A stretch of DNA of 64,000 bases. Source: Vibrio diazotrophicus (GTDB lineage Bacteria; Pseudomonadota; Gammaproteobacteria; Enterobacterales; Vibrionaceae). The notes under the pieces are model-generated. The model was not told where the DNA came from. It did no database searches and saw only the letters and a program-made list of their open reading frames with translations. The stretch is taken from positions 1,178,001-1,242,000 of the forward strand of contig NZ_CP151843.1 of NCBI RefSeq assembly GCF_038452265.1. The letters are read 5' to 3'. The translations under genes and the position numbers were made by a program. Shown here one piece after another: positions 1 to 8,479 of the stretch (position 1 is the stretch's first letter; each line of letters starts with the position of its first letter).

Positions 1-540
1 CGAAAAACTCTTGCCGAGTAACAAGCTCGCATTACTAAACAAAGTGCCGCTACCAACTACTTCCCGAATACCGCCAAGTACGGTCAGCACCCAAGTAAAA
101 CCTAAACCCATGAACACGCCGTCAATAATGGAAGGCACTAAGGGAGAACGGCTGGCATAGGACTCAACCCGTCCTAAAATTGCGCAGTTGGTTACGATGA
201 GTGGAATAAAAAGCCCCAGCACTTTATGCAGTGGATGCAGATAGGCGTTAAGTAAAGCATCGATAACAGTCACAAGAGTCGCGATGATGATAACGTTCAC
301 GGGGATCCGAACCGCTTTACTTATCACACCTTTTGCTAGGGAATTGAGAGCATTCGAGAGCACCATCACCACCATAGTCGCCAGCCCCAAACCTAAACCG
401 TTGGTTGCACTGCTGGTAACCGCCAGCAGTGGACATAAAGCTAACGACTGACTGAGGATAATGTTGTTACTCCAAAGCCCTTGCTGAATGATATTTTTGT
501 ACTCACCATTTGACTTATTGCTTGAAGAACAATCACTCAT
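1..540 (-). CDS. rnfE: RnfE, membrane subunit of the Rnf complex (C-terminus cut by window edge)
   Basis: This is an integral membrane subunit of the Rnf complex, which uses an ion gradient to drive electrons from NADH to ferredoxin or flavodoxin (family knowledge). The frame opens at an ATG at 540-538 and stays open to base 1, giving about 180 residues, so only the C-terminal end is missing. The translation has several hydrophobic spans, the RnfE/RnfA-type segment LIVTNCAILGR and the string LSQSLALCPLLA near the N-terminus. Its start overlaps the rnfG stop by 8 bases, which implies translational coupling. Gene order A-B-C-D-G-E and adjacency to nifLA mark it as the nif-linked Rnf. Confidence 0.9.
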   Translation of the reverse strand, partial: MSDCSSSNKSNGEYKNIIQQGLWSNNIILSQSLALCPLLAVTSSATNGLGLGLATMVVMVLSNALNSLAKGVISKAVRIPVNVIIIATLVTVIDALLNAYLHPLHKVLGLFIPLIVTNCAILGRVESYASRSPLVPSIIDGVFMGLGFTWVLTVLGGIREVVGSGTLFSNASLLLGKSFS

Positions 541-1141
541 GGTTTGCCTCCTGCTCTTGTGCTAACGCGAGTAGCGCTTTATGGACACCCTCCACTACAC
601 TGCGTGGAGTAATAGTCGCGCCACTGAACTGATCAAAGTCACCTCCATCTTTTTTCACGGCCCAAAGCGGAGTGCTTTCTAGTGAACGTTTTGCAAAACT
701 CAAAATCCATGAGCTTTTCGCTAATTCGATTTTGTCACCCAACCCCGGCGTTTCACTGTGGCTGATAATCCGAACTCCGAGAATTTCGCCTTGTGGTGTA
801 GTCCCTACCAAATAACTAATAGGACCGCTGTAACCATCTTGCACGCCACGAATAACCCAACTGATCACTTCGTGTTGGCTGTTCTCAACCGCAAATAAAT
901 CAAACTGTGAACCTTGATACTCAATGACTTTTCCGCTGGCAAACACATCGTTGCTATAATCCTGACCCGCCAGTACTTCGCTCAGAAGCGCATTCTGATC
1001 TTCTGCGATACGCTGTTCAATCAAAGGCTGGGTAATCCACTGAGTCAGCACCAAAAATATGGCAGCCAGACCGCATGTCACCGCAAGCAAACCTGCTTGG
1101 TAGCCAACCTGTTCTTTCCATTTTTCAATCTGCTCCATCAT
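533..1141 (-). CDS. rnfG: RnfG, FMN-carrying periplasmic subunit
   Basis: RnfG carries a covalently bound FMN and passes electrons within the Rnf complex at the outer face of the inner membrane (family knowledge). The 202-residue protein has one N-terminal membrane anchor (about residues 14-36) followed by a soluble domain. The flavinylation motif SGATIT lies near residue 172, with the Thr as expected FMN attachment site. The segment SETPGLGDKIE is also typical of the FMN-binding domain. It overlaps the rnfD stop by 4 bases and the rnfE start by 8, so translation is probably coupled. Identity is secure. Confidence 0.95.
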   Translation of the reverse strand: MMEQIEKWKEQVGYQAGLLAVTCGLAAIFLVLTQWITQPLIEQRIAEDQNALLSEVLAGQDYSNDVFASGKVIEYQGSQFDLFAVENSQHEVISWVIRGVQDGYSGPISYLVGTTPQGEILGVRIISHSETPGLGDKIELAKSSWILSFAKRSLESTPLWAVKKDGGDFDQFSGATITPRSVVEGVHKALLALAQEQEANHE

Positions 1142-2139
1142 GACGATTTCTCCACCGCAGGACGACGACCAAACACATTCGGACGCATGTAGTAATCAAT
1201 GAGCGGACTGGCAGCATTCATCATCAATACTGCAAACGCCACACCCTCGGGATAGCTACCAAATGTTCGAATTAACCAGACTAAGAATCCGCAACCCAAT
1301 CCATACAGCATCTGACCTCGAACACTGGTTGGTGATGTAACGAGATCGGTCGCGATATAGAACGCGCCGAGCATAGCGCCACCACTGGTCCATTGAATCC
1401 AAAACGGAAGGTAGCTCTCTGGAGAGATAAAATGCGCCACCAGTGCAGGTGCGCCCAGCCCTAGCATAAAACTGGTTGGAATTGCCCAATGAATAATGCG
1501 GCGATAGAGCAGATACAAACCGCCAAGCAAGATAAACAGTGCGTTAGTTTCACCGAAGCTGCCTGATTGCTTACCCAGCAATAGATCAATAAATACAATC
1601 GGTTCGGTACGCTCGGTACTCAGAGCGGTCGCGGAAGTGACACCATCAAAATGAAACCAAGCATCGGGTACTGAAACCAAGTTATGGCTTAAATCAATGG
1701 GAGTTGGGTCTGCCCAAAGCGTCATTTCCACAGGGAAACAGACCAACAACATCACGCGGGCTAACATCGCTGGATTGAAAAGGTTTTGCCCTAATCCACC
1801 ATAGATATGTTTACCCAAAGCGATAGCAAAAACAGCACCAAATACCCCAAGCATGACCGGAAAAGTGGGTGGCAAACTCATCGTCAATAACATGCCCGTA
1901 AGTAACGCCGACCCGTCCATACATGCAATTGGGTTCTTTTTCATCGCCATCAAGCATAGCCACTCAGCAACTACAGCAGCTAAACAAGTTGCCAGCATTA
2001 GCACTACGCTGTTTAAACCAAACTGAAAGAAGCCAAAAATGCAGGCTGGCAGCAAGGTCAAAATCACGGTGTACATGATGCGAGAGCTGGAGTTCGCATT
2101 GTGGGCAAATGGCCCTATCGCAGCGTCATACTTAATCAT
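1138..2139 (-). CDS. rnfD: RnfD, membrane subunit with FMN site
   Basis: RnfD is a multi-span inner-membrane subunit of the Rnf complex and carries covalent FMN (family knowledge). The 333-residue protein is strongly hydrophobic, opens with GPFAHNANSSSRIMY as RnfD proteins do, and has the flavinylation segment GVTSATALS at about residue 167. Other family segments are GGLGQNLFNPAMLAR and ATDLVTSPTS. It overlaps the rnfC stop and the rnfG start by 4 bases on each side, which places it in a tightly coupled operon. Confidence 0.95.
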   Translation of the reverse strand: MIKYDAAIGPFAHNANSSSRIMYTVILTLLPACIFGFFQFGLNSVVLMLATCLAAVVAEWLCLMAMKKNPIACMDGSALLTGMLLTMSLPPTFPVMLGVFGAVFAIALGKHIYGGLGQNLFNPAMLARVMLLVCFPVEMTLWADPTPIDLSHNLVSVPDAWFHFDGVTSATALSTERTEPIVFIDLLLGKQSGSFGETNALFILLGGLYLLYRRIIHWAIPTSFMLGLGAPALVAHFISPESYLPFWIQWTSGGAMLGAFYIATDLVTSPTSVRGQMLYGLGCGFLVWLIRTFGSYPEGVAFAVLMMNAASPLIDYYMRPNVFGRRPAVEKSS

Positions 2140-3776
2140 GCTTGCTCCTCCTTCGCTTGTCGTTGAGGTCTGGTTGGTCGTGCTGGGCGAACGGGCTTCT
2201 CTGAAGTTGTCTGTACAGTATCTTTAACCGTGTCAGCCACTTGATTACGAGCCACTCTGGTTGGTCTCACTGGTCTTGAGGGTTTATCAGCTTTTGCTGT
2301 GTTTGAGCTTTCACAAGATGCAACCGTGCGTGCTGGCCGTGACGGACGTGGTGCCGATTTCGCAGCAACAACAACGAGCGCCTCTTGCTCTAAGCGTTGC
2401 TTACGAGCTTCATTGAGCGCTTTCACTTGCGCTGATTTTCTCTCTTGCTGAGCGTTAGAATTAATCACTCCTTTGGCGTGCATAAAATACTGCACTAAAG
2501 GAATGGAAGATGGGCAAACATAGCTGCACGCACCACAAGACAAACAGTTTTGTACACCAAGTTCTTGAGTGCGTTTGAAATCAGAGACTCGTGTGTACGC
2601 GGCCATCTGAAACGGCATTAGATTCATCGGACATGCACGAACACATTGACCACAACGAATACACTCCTGATGTTTGTATTCATCGATCACTTCATCTTCT
2701 GTTAGAGCGAGAATGCCGCCGACTGTTTTATCTATTGCGGCCTGAAGTGACGGGATCACTTGCCCCATCATCGGTCCACCAAAGATCAAGCGTTCGGTAC
2801 TGTCACTTAACCCGCCACAATAGTTGATCACATCATTGACGGGTGTGCCGATAGGTATATCTATGTTGCATGGCTGACCAATTCCTTTGCCCGAGACCGT
2901 CACGATGCGCGAAACCAAAGGTCGTTCAAAACGCACCGCATGATACACAGCACGAGCGGTCGCAATGTTGTTAACCAGAATGCCGATTTGAGTCGATAAT
3001 CCACCCGCTGGCACTTCATGACCAGTAAGGGTTTTGATCATGTGCTTTTCTGAACCCATTGGGTAAACACTTGGCACCAGACGGATCTCGACATCCGGTT
3101 CGGCATTCGCCGCATGGAACATCTCATCAAAAGCATCGCGCTTGTTGTCTTCAATACCAACGATGGCTTTTTTCGCACCGCTTGCGGTCATCATTAACTT
3201 TATGCCAGCAATGATCTCAGCTGGATACGACTGCATAGTGAGATCATCACAAGTAAGATAGGGCTCGCACTCGCCACCGTTAATAATGAGCGTCTCCACA
3301 TTCGCTTTGTGTGCAAACATCAATTTGGCGGCGGTTGGGAAACCTGCACCACCCAAACCAACAATCCCCGCTTCTTTTACTCGCTCGATAATTGTTTCGG
3401 GGTCGAGGTTAGTGATACTGCCACTGGATGCGGGTTTTCCCCATTGGCGATCTTCATTTGCACGAATGATGATGGTATCGCACTTCACTTTGGCAGGATG
3501 GGTAGTCAAATGCTCAGTAATCGCTGTCACAATACCATTCACTGGCGAATGAACCGGAGCCACCATATCGGTATGCCCGACTGCAATTTTCTGACCGCGA
3601 TAGACGTGTTCACCCGCAGCCACCAGCGATTTTAAACGTGCGCCATTGCGTAATTGTAAAGGCAAGAAAACATTACGAGGCCAGAAGCCAGTATCAATTT
3701 TCTTATCACTGGTTAACTCTTTATAAGCTTTTGGATGAATCCCACCACGAAACGGATGGCCGCTTAAACTCAACAT
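2136..3776 (-). CDS. rnfC: RnfC, NADH-oxidising subunit with two 4Fe-4S clusters
   Basis: RnfC is the peripheral cytoplasmic subunit that binds NADH and FMN and feeds electrons into the Rnf complex (family knowledge). The glycine-rich segment GLGGAGFPTAAK (near residue 140) is the nucleotide-binding region. Two ferredoxin motifs, CIRCGQCVRACP and CLSCGACSYVCP, lie at about residues 368-420. After residue 440 the protein becomes a low-complexity tail rich in Lys, Ala, Arg and Pro, with repeated RPxRP blocks. Such tails are common but variable in RnfC. The gene starts 9 bases after rnfB and overlaps rnfD by 4. Confidence 0.96.
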   Translation of the reverse strand: MLSLSGHPFRGGIHPKAYKELTSDKKIDTGFWPRNVFLPLQLRNGARLKSLVAAGEHVYRGQKIAVGHTDMVAPVHSPVNGIVTAITEHLTTHPAKVKCDTIIIRANEDRQWGKPASSGSITNLDPETIIERVKEAGIVGLGGAGFPTAAKLMFAHKANVETLIINGGECEPYLTCDDLTMQSYPAEIIAGIKLMMTASGAKKAIVGIEDNKRDAFDEMFHAANAEPDVEIRLVPSVYPMGSEKHMIKTLTGHEVPAGGLSTQIGILVNNIATARAVYHAVRFERPLVSRIVTVSGKGIGQPCNIDIPIGTPVNDVINYCGGLSDSTERLIFGGPMMGQVIPSLQAAIDKTVGGILALTEDEVIDEYKHQECIRCGQCVRACPMNLMPFQMAAYTRVSDFKRTQELGVQNCLSCGACSYVCPSSIPLVQYFMHAKGVINSNAQQERKSAQVKALNEARKQRLEQEALVVVAAKSAPRPSRPARTVASCESSNTAKADKPSRPVRPTRVARNQVADTVKDTVQTTSEKPVRPARPTRPQRQAKEEQA

Positions 3777-3785
3777 AATCTACTC

Positions 3786-4367
3786 CTACACCGCGACCGG
3801 TAATGTTGGTTTTGGCCAATACCAACTCGCTGCATCTGGCTGAACTTCAACCATAGATAAGCAGCCTTGAGAACAGGCTTTCTGACATAACTGACATCCG
3901 GTACACACATCCTTGATAACGGTATGCAGTTGCTTTGGAGCACCGACAATGGCATCAAATGGGCATGCTTTATAGCAGCGGTTACACCCAGTGCACTGGC
4001 TTTCTGCGATGTACGCCACTAGCGGCTTGTCTTGATCAGCGACATCAATAGATACACCCAACATTTCAGCAACTGACACTGCCAAATTCGATCCACCCGG
4101 AGGACACGCATTCGGATTGAGTTCACCTGCCACCATTTTTTCAGCCGCTTGTCGGCAACCCGCTTCACCACATTGCCCACATTGACCTCCGGGTAAAATA
4201 GCTTCAATTTGGTCAACCAGTGGATTGCTCTCTACTCGAAACAAAATGGCTGCATAACCGAGTGCGATACCCAGTAAAGCCCCCAGACAGACAAAAAACA
4301 CTAAAGCTATGATTAACATCGACAGTCCTCCTTGACCGCTACCTTCTTTGACCTTTACCTCGCTCAA
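3786..4367 (-). CDS. rnfB: RnfB, iron-sulfur electron-transfer subunit
   Basis: RnfB hands electrons to the soluble acceptor, which for nif-linked Rnf is the ferredoxin or flavodoxin serving nitrogenase (family knowledge). The 193-residue protein has an N-terminal membrane helix (about residues 16-38). Next is the CGQCGEAGC motif with a later CPPGG, which ligates one 4Fe-4S cluster, and then two ferredoxin motifs, CTGCNRCYKACP and CTGCQLCQKACS. It sits 24 bases after rnfA and 9 before rnfC. Length and motif order match the family. Confidence 0.96.
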   Translation of the reverse strand: MSEVKVKEGSGQGGLSMLIIALVFFVCLGALLGIALGYAAILFRVESNPLVDQIEAILPGGQCGQCGEAGCRQAAEKMVAGELNPNACPPGGSNLAVSVAEMLGVSIDVADQDKPLVAYIAESQCTGCNRCYKACPFDAIVGAPKQLHTVIKDVCTGCQLCQKACSQGCLSMVEVQPDAASWYWPKPTLPVAV

Positions 4368-4391
4368 CAGCTACTTAAGCTTGGGTCAGAC

Positions 4392-4967
4392 CTAAGCCAT
4401 TCCTGAAAAGCCCATAAAAGCCATCGATAGAAACCCTGCGGTAATAAATGCGATGGGTGTACCCTTGAATGCAGCGGGAACACGGCTGAGTACCAGTTGG
4501 CTACGTAACCCTGCGAACAAAGTAATCACAATTAAGAAACCCGCTGCCGAACCGACACTGAACATCAAGGTATCGATAAAAGAGAGATCATCCTGAACTG
4601 CGAGCAGCGCAACACCGAATACAGCGCAGTTAGTGGTGATTAGCGGAAGATAAACCCCCAAAGCCTGATACAGCGCGGGGAAACTTTTCTTTACGTACAA
4701 CTCGGTAAACTGAACCACAGCAGCGATGACAAGAATGAACGCGATAATACGCATGAATTCGAGCCCTAGAGGGCGCAAAATATAGAACTCCAGCAGCCAA
4801 GTTGAGACAGTCGCGATGGTGAGTACGAATGTGGTCGCTACCCCCATTCCCACAGCGCTACTGATCTTGCTCGATACCCCCATGAACGGACACAGACCGA
4901 GAAACTTAGCCAATACCACGTTGTTCACGAACGCGGCACTGAGCAAAATAATCAATCCTTCAGACAT
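4392..4967 (-). CDS. rnfA: RnfA, membrane subunit, first gene of the rnf operon
   Basis: RnfA is a six-helix membrane subunit that pairs with RnfE in the Rnf ion pump (family knowledge). The 191-residue hydrophobic protein starts MSEGLIILLSAAFVNNVVLA and contains FLGLCPFMGVSS and LITTNCAVFGVAL, which are RnfA hallmarks including the Cys residues thought to hold an intramembrane iron-sulfur cluster. It is the promoter-proximal gene. A sigma-54 promoter at 5016-5031 and two NifA sites further upstream point to expression under nitrogen-fixing conditions. This rnf set is probably distinct from a housekeeping Rnf or Nqr elsewhere in the genome. Confidence 0.96.
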   Translation of the reverse strand: MSEGLIILLSAAFVNNVVLAKFLGLCPFMGVSSKISSAVGMGVATTFVLTIATVSTWLLEFYILRPLGLEFMRIIAFILVIAAVVQFTELYVKKSFPALYQALGVYLPLITTNCAVFGVALLAVQDDLSFIDTLMFSVGSAAGFLIVITLFAGLRSQLVLSRVPAAFKGTPIAFITAGFLSMAFMGFSGMA

Positions 4968-5015
4968 AACTTCATTCCTTTTCTACTAGGGTCAATTGGC
5001 CTTTCCCTAGCTTGG

Positions 5016-5031
5016 TGCATACGTTATGCCA
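5016..5031 (-). promoter_or_regulatory. Sigma-54 promoter of rnfABCDGE
   Basis: On the minus strand the sequence reads TGGCATAACGTATGCA, which has GG and GC separated by exactly 10 bases, as sigma-54 (RpoN) promoters require. The expected transcript start is about position 5004, 37 bases before the rnfA ATG. Confidence 0.85.
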
Positions 5032-5042
5032 GCCGTCTTTTT

Positions 5043-5059
5043 TGCACTAAATTGATTCG
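5043..5059 (+). promoter_or_regulatory. NtrC-like binding site between rnfA and nifL
   Basis: The sequence TGCACTAAATTGATTCG matches 13 of 17 bases of the enterobacterial glnA NtrC site TGCACTAAAATGGTGCA. The left half is intact and the right half is weak. It lies about 195 bases upstream of the proposed nifL transcript start, so it could place nifLA under nitrogen control by NtrC. This is inferred from motif likeness only. Confidence 0.45.
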
Positions 5060-5123
5060 CATAGCCCTGAAAATACAGATGTTAACGCGCGATTAAGCGC
5101 TCTTTTTAAGCCAATTTTTGCTT

Positions 5124-5139
5124 TGTCAGGAAGATGACA
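5124..5139. promoter_or_regulatory. NifA upstream activator site 1 (rnfA/nifL gap)
   Basis: The sequence TGTCAGGAAGATGACA is an exact TGT-N10-ACA element, the NifA recognition site. Its centre is about 127 bases upstream of the predicted rnfA transcript start, a normal NifA distance, and about 77 bases from the possible nifL start. Confidence 0.85.
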
Positions 5140-5162
5140 AAGTTCAAAATTTCTCTTTCGTT

Positions 5163-5178
5163 TGTCTTAAATCAAACA
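5163..5178. promoter_or_regulatory. NifA upstream activator site 2 (rnfA/nifL gap)
   Basis: The sequence TGTCTTAAATCAAACA is a second exact TGT-N10-ACA element, 39 bases from the first. Two tandem sites in a 269-base gap are unlikely by chance. They could serve rnf, nifLA or both. Confidence 0.82.
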
Positions 5179-5220
5179 AGGAGATGTTAGCTGACCCCAA
5201 CCATTCCCATGCTTTTTATA

Positions 5221-5236
5221 TGGAATAAGAAATGCA
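5221..5236 (+). promoter_or_regulatory. Probable sigma-54 promoter of nifLA
   Basis: The sequence TGGAATAAGAAATGCA has GG and GC 10 bases apart, as in sigma-54 promoters, although the flanking consensus bases are weaker than in the rnfA element. It predicts transcription from about 5247. That excludes the upstream TTG codons as starts and supports the ATG at 5282 for nifL. Confidence 0.6.
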
Positions 5237-5281
5237 TTGTTGCCTATGACGAAGGACCAAACAGAGCAAAGGATGGCACTT

Positions 5282-6811
5282 ATGGGACAAGTAGACACAC
5301 TCTTAGAAGGCGCAACTCCGCCTATTTTCGATTATCAGGCATTTGAACAAATCGTCTCGCATGCGCCAGTCGCGATTAGCATCACCGACCACAAAGGCAC
5401 TATTCTTTTTGTGAACCAAACATTCTCAGACATCACAGGCTACAGTTTTAGTGAGCTCATCGGCAGAAACTCTTCTCTTCTGTCTTACAAAGCCACACCA
5501 AGAAGCGTGTACGAAAACTTATGGAAAACCATATCGGAAGGGAATCACTGGCAAGGACAGTTGGTTAACCGTAAGAAAAGCGGTGAAGCGTATATAGCAG
5601 AAATCTCAATCTCGCGTCTGTCGCATCCCCAAGGTGAAGTCTGTTACTACGCGATTCATAAAGACATTACCGAACGTCACCAACTTATAACCGAGCAAAA
5701 AAACCAGTTTGCGATGTTTCAGGCAGTGCTTAACGCTGCACCTATCGCCATCGCACTTGTTGATAGCTCACACCGTGTTCTGTTTAGTAATCAGAAGTTC
5801 AGTAATATTGAAAAGAGCATTGGGCAGTCTCCGATTGATGCACTGCTCAACAGTTTGCTCAACGATTACGGGCATGACTCAGTCGCAGATTTCCTTGGTA
5901 AAAAAGACAACCGCTATAAAGGGGTTTATATCGAATCCAATGAACCAGTTCGTGAACGTTGGTTTGAGTACGCTTTGGTGAAAACACCAGTAGCAGCCAG
6001 CAGTGTGGATTCCTACTTCCTACCTGAAGATGACGACTATACCGTTATCGCAATTTCAGAAAGAACCCGTGAAAAACAACTGGTGGAAGAGCGCCGCATT
6101 AACGCCATGAAACTGATGGCGCGCGATAACAAATACGTGCATGCCATGCAAGAAGCTCTGATGGGTACGCTGCATCAATTGCAAGGTCCATTCAATATGA
6201 TTGAATCTGCGGTGCGTATTCTTAAACGCACCAACCCCGCCTGCCCAGGCTTAGTGGCAATGGATGAGGCGATGGATACCGCATTAGATGCAATGCAAGA
6301 CATCAAACTGGCGATTCCTGAACGAACCAGCGAAGCGTTTCAGCCGGTTAATCTCAATCAGGTAATTCGTGATGTCAGTGATATCAGCACCGATGAACTG
6401 CTCAAGTCATCGTCTAATTTGGAACTGATACTGGCGCCTCGTCTTTCAACCATTAACGGTATGTCACATCGCTTGATTCTGGCATTGAAACAGTTGATTG
6501 ATAATTCAATTGATGCGATTCAGGCGGCGAAAACTAGCGACCGAACCATCATCATCTGCACTTACGAAAGTGACGGTGAAATTAAGGTGATTGTCGAAGA
6601 CAGCGGTATTGGTATTGAAGAGTCGCAACGACTCAAAATTTTCCAACCGTTCTTCAGCACCAAACCAAAACACCAAACTGGCTGCCGAGGTATCGGGCTT
6701 TCCATTGTGCAGCAGGTTCTCAATGAACACTCAGCCACAATTAATGTCAGCAATAGTGAGCGCTTACGTGGCGCACACATCTGTCTTACTTTTCCCATCA
6801 GCCAATGGTGA
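5282..6811 (+). CDS. nifL: NifL, redox and nitrogen sensing anti-activator of NifA
   Basis: NifL binds NifA and blocks it when oxygen or fixed nitrogen is present, using an FAD-bound PAS domain (family knowledge). The protein has an N-terminal PAS domain (HAPVAISITDHKG, FSDITGYSFSELIGRN), a second PAS-like region, a pseudo-kinase helix region with LHQLQGPFN (His codon at 6173, as in Azotobacter NifL), and a GHKL ATPase domain with LIDNSIDAI, VEDSGIGIEE, FQPFFSTKP and GCRGIGLSIV. The frame is open from a TTG at 5237 and an ATG at 5246, but neither has a ribosome site. The ATG at 5282 follows AAAGGA at good spacing and lies downstream of the predicted transcript start, so I chose it (509 residues). 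Confidence 0.93.
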   Translation: MGQVDTLLEGATPPIFDYQAFEQIVSHAPVAISITDHKGTILFVNQTFSDITGYSFSELIGRNSSLLSYKATPRSVYENLWKTISEGNHWQGQLVNRKKSGEAYIAEISISRLSHPQGEVCYYAIHKDITERHQLITEQKNQFAMFQAVLNAAPIAIALVDSSHRVLFSNQKFSNIEKSIGQSPIDALLNSLLNDYGHDSVADFLGKKDNRYKGVYIESNEPVRERWFEYALVKTPVAASSVDSYFLPEDDDYTVIAISERTREKQLVEERRINAMKLMARDNKYVHAMQEALMGTLHQLQGPFNMIESAVRILKRTNPACPGLVAMDEAMDTALDAMQDIKLAIPERTSEAFQPVNLNQVIRDVSDISTDELLKSSSNLELILAPRLSTINGMSHRLILALKQLIDNSIDAIQAAKTSDRTIIICTYESDGEIKVIVEDSGIGIEESQRLKIFQPFFSTKPKHQTGCRGIGLSIVQQVLNEHSATINVSNSERLRGAHICLTFPISQW

Positions 6812-6817
6812 TCGACT

Positions 6818-8455
6818 ATGACAGACGAAATGACTTTATTGAACTTGGAGCGTCAGTTACTGGCGGCCATGTACAAGATATCCAGTGTGCTGAATACCAG
6901 CCTCAACTATGTGGAATCTTCCGATAAAATCCTGCAAGTGCTTCACGATGAGTGCGCTTTGCAGTGCGGTATGCTGACCATTCTCGACAGTACACGAGAC
7001 ATACTGCTGATTAAATCGGTTCACTCTCCGCAACCGAATTCGGCAGCGCAGCACAAGCAGGTGTCTTATAAAATCGGCGAAGGATTGGTGGGCGAAGTTC
7101 TGCGCCAAGGCAGCTCTATCGTGCTGCATAATCTTGGTAGCGACCAACGCTTTGCGGACAAGCTGGCACTGTATGACTACGAAAAACCGTTTATCTGCGT
7201 CCCTTTGAAAGACGCCAATGGCAAAGTAATCGGTGCATTGTCAGCCCAACCGTTAAAGTTTATTGAAGGCGTGATTACCTTACAAACCAACTTCCTAAAC
7301 ATGATTGCCAACTTGATCGCCAAGAACGTTCAACTGGCATACAAGGTAGAAACTCACCAACAACAATTGGTGGATGAGCGCGACAACTTACGACGCAAGG
7401 TTCGCAACAACTACAGCTTCCGCAATCTGGTTGGGCACACCAAATCCATGCGTCAGATCTTTGAACAGATCAGGCTGGTCTCGCGCTGGGATTCTACCGT
7501 ACTTATTCGTGGTGAATCCGGCACAGGTAAAGAGCTAGTTGCCAATGCCATTCACTACAACTCGCCAAGAGCCAACTTACCGTTTGTGAAACTGAACTGT
7601 GCAGCTTTGCCAGATAACTTGCTTGAATCTGAGCTGTTTGGACACGAAAAAGGCGCATTTACCGGCGCGGTGAAACAACGCAAAGGACGCTTTGAAATGG
7701 CGGACAGCGGCACCATTTTTCTTGATGAAATTGGCGAAACCAGTCCGGCTTTTCAGGCGAAATTGTTACGAGTGTTGCAGGAGAAAGAGTTTGAACGCGT
7801 AGGTGGAACATCAACCATTTCGGTTAACGTTCGAATCATAGCGGCAACCAACCGCTACCTTGAACAGGAGGTGGCGCAAGGCAATTTCCGTGAGGATCTC
7901 TACTATCGCCTTAACGTTATGCCTATGTATTTGCCACCACTACGAGAGCGTTTGCAAGACATCCCAGAATTGGCCGAGCACATGATGCAAAACCTGAGTA
8001 AAGCTCAGCAACGTAAGCTGACACTGAGCGATGAAGCGATTCGTCTGATGATGTCTCATCATTGGCCGGGTAACGTGCGTGAGCTGGAAAATACATTAGA
8101 GCGAGCGTCGGTGCTGTGTGAATCAGGGGTTATTGGCCCAGAATTGATTTCTCTCAACAAGTCTCAGCCAGTTTTCCAAGCGCCTGCTCAGCCAACGCTT
8201 CACCATCCCGTTCATAACCATAATCCATCCACTCATCATACGGCTGCACATTCCTCGCCGATGAACGGAGCATCCATGCCGGACTATCCTCATTCATCCC
8301 AAGAGGTGCCAACGGGAGATGAGAGAGACATGGTGATTGATGCACTTGAGCGCTCAGGATGGGTAAAAGCAAAGGCTGCAAGGCTGCTGAATATGACTCC
8401 GCGTCAAATCGCCTATCGCATTCAGATTATGAACATCGAAATGAAGCAAATTTAG
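6818..8455 (+). CDS. nifA: NifA, sigma-54 activator of nif genes
   Basis: NifA binds TGT-N10-ACA sites and remodels sigma-54 RNA polymerase to start nif transcription (family knowledge). The 545-residue protein has an N-terminal GAF domain (about 25-175), an AAA+ domain with Walker A GESGTGKE at residue 232 and the sigma-54 contact loop GAFTGA at residue 279, and a C-terminal Fis-type helix-turn-helix (AKAARLLNMTPRQIAYRI). Between the AAA+ domain and the helix-turn-helix lies an unusual His- and Pro-rich linker (about residues 455-495). The Cys-rich linker of oxygen-sensitive NifA is absent, consistent with control by NifL. It starts 6 bases after nifL, so the pair is cotranscribed. Confidence 0.97.
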   Translation: MTDEMTLLNLERQLLAAMYKISSVLNTSLNYVESSDKILQVLHDECALQCGMLTILDSTRDILLIKSVHSPQPNSAAQHKQVSYKIGEGLVGEVLRQGSSIVLHNLGSDQRFADKLALYDYEKPFICVPLKDANGKVIGALSAQPLKFIEGVITLQTNFLNMIANLIAKNVQLAYKVETHQQQLVDERDNLRRKVRNNYSFRNLVGHTKSMRQIFEQIRLVSRWDSTVLIRGESGTGKELVANAIHYNSPRANLPFVKLNCAALPDNLLESELFGHEKGAFTGAVKQRKGRFEMADSGTIFLDEIGETSPAFQAKLLRVLQEKEFERVGGTSTISVNVRIIAATNRYLEQEVAQGNFREDLYYRLNVMPMYLPPLRERLQDIPELAEHMMQNLSKAQQRKLTLSDEAIRLMMSHHWPGNVRELENTLERASVLCESGVIGPELISLNKSQPVFQAPAQPTLHHPVHNHNPSTHHTAAHSSPMNGASMPDYPHSSQEVPTGDERDMVIDALERSGWVKAKAARLLNMTPRQIAYRIQIMNIEMKQI

Positions 8456-8479
8456 CGAGCAGAGCAAACAACAACTGGG

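Noticed and set aside
1..4967. The six-gene membrane complex as Na+-translocating NQR
   Set aside because: NQR lacks an RnfB-like protein and carries NqrF. The gene order A-B-C-D-G-E and the RnfB ferredoxin motifs show Rnf.
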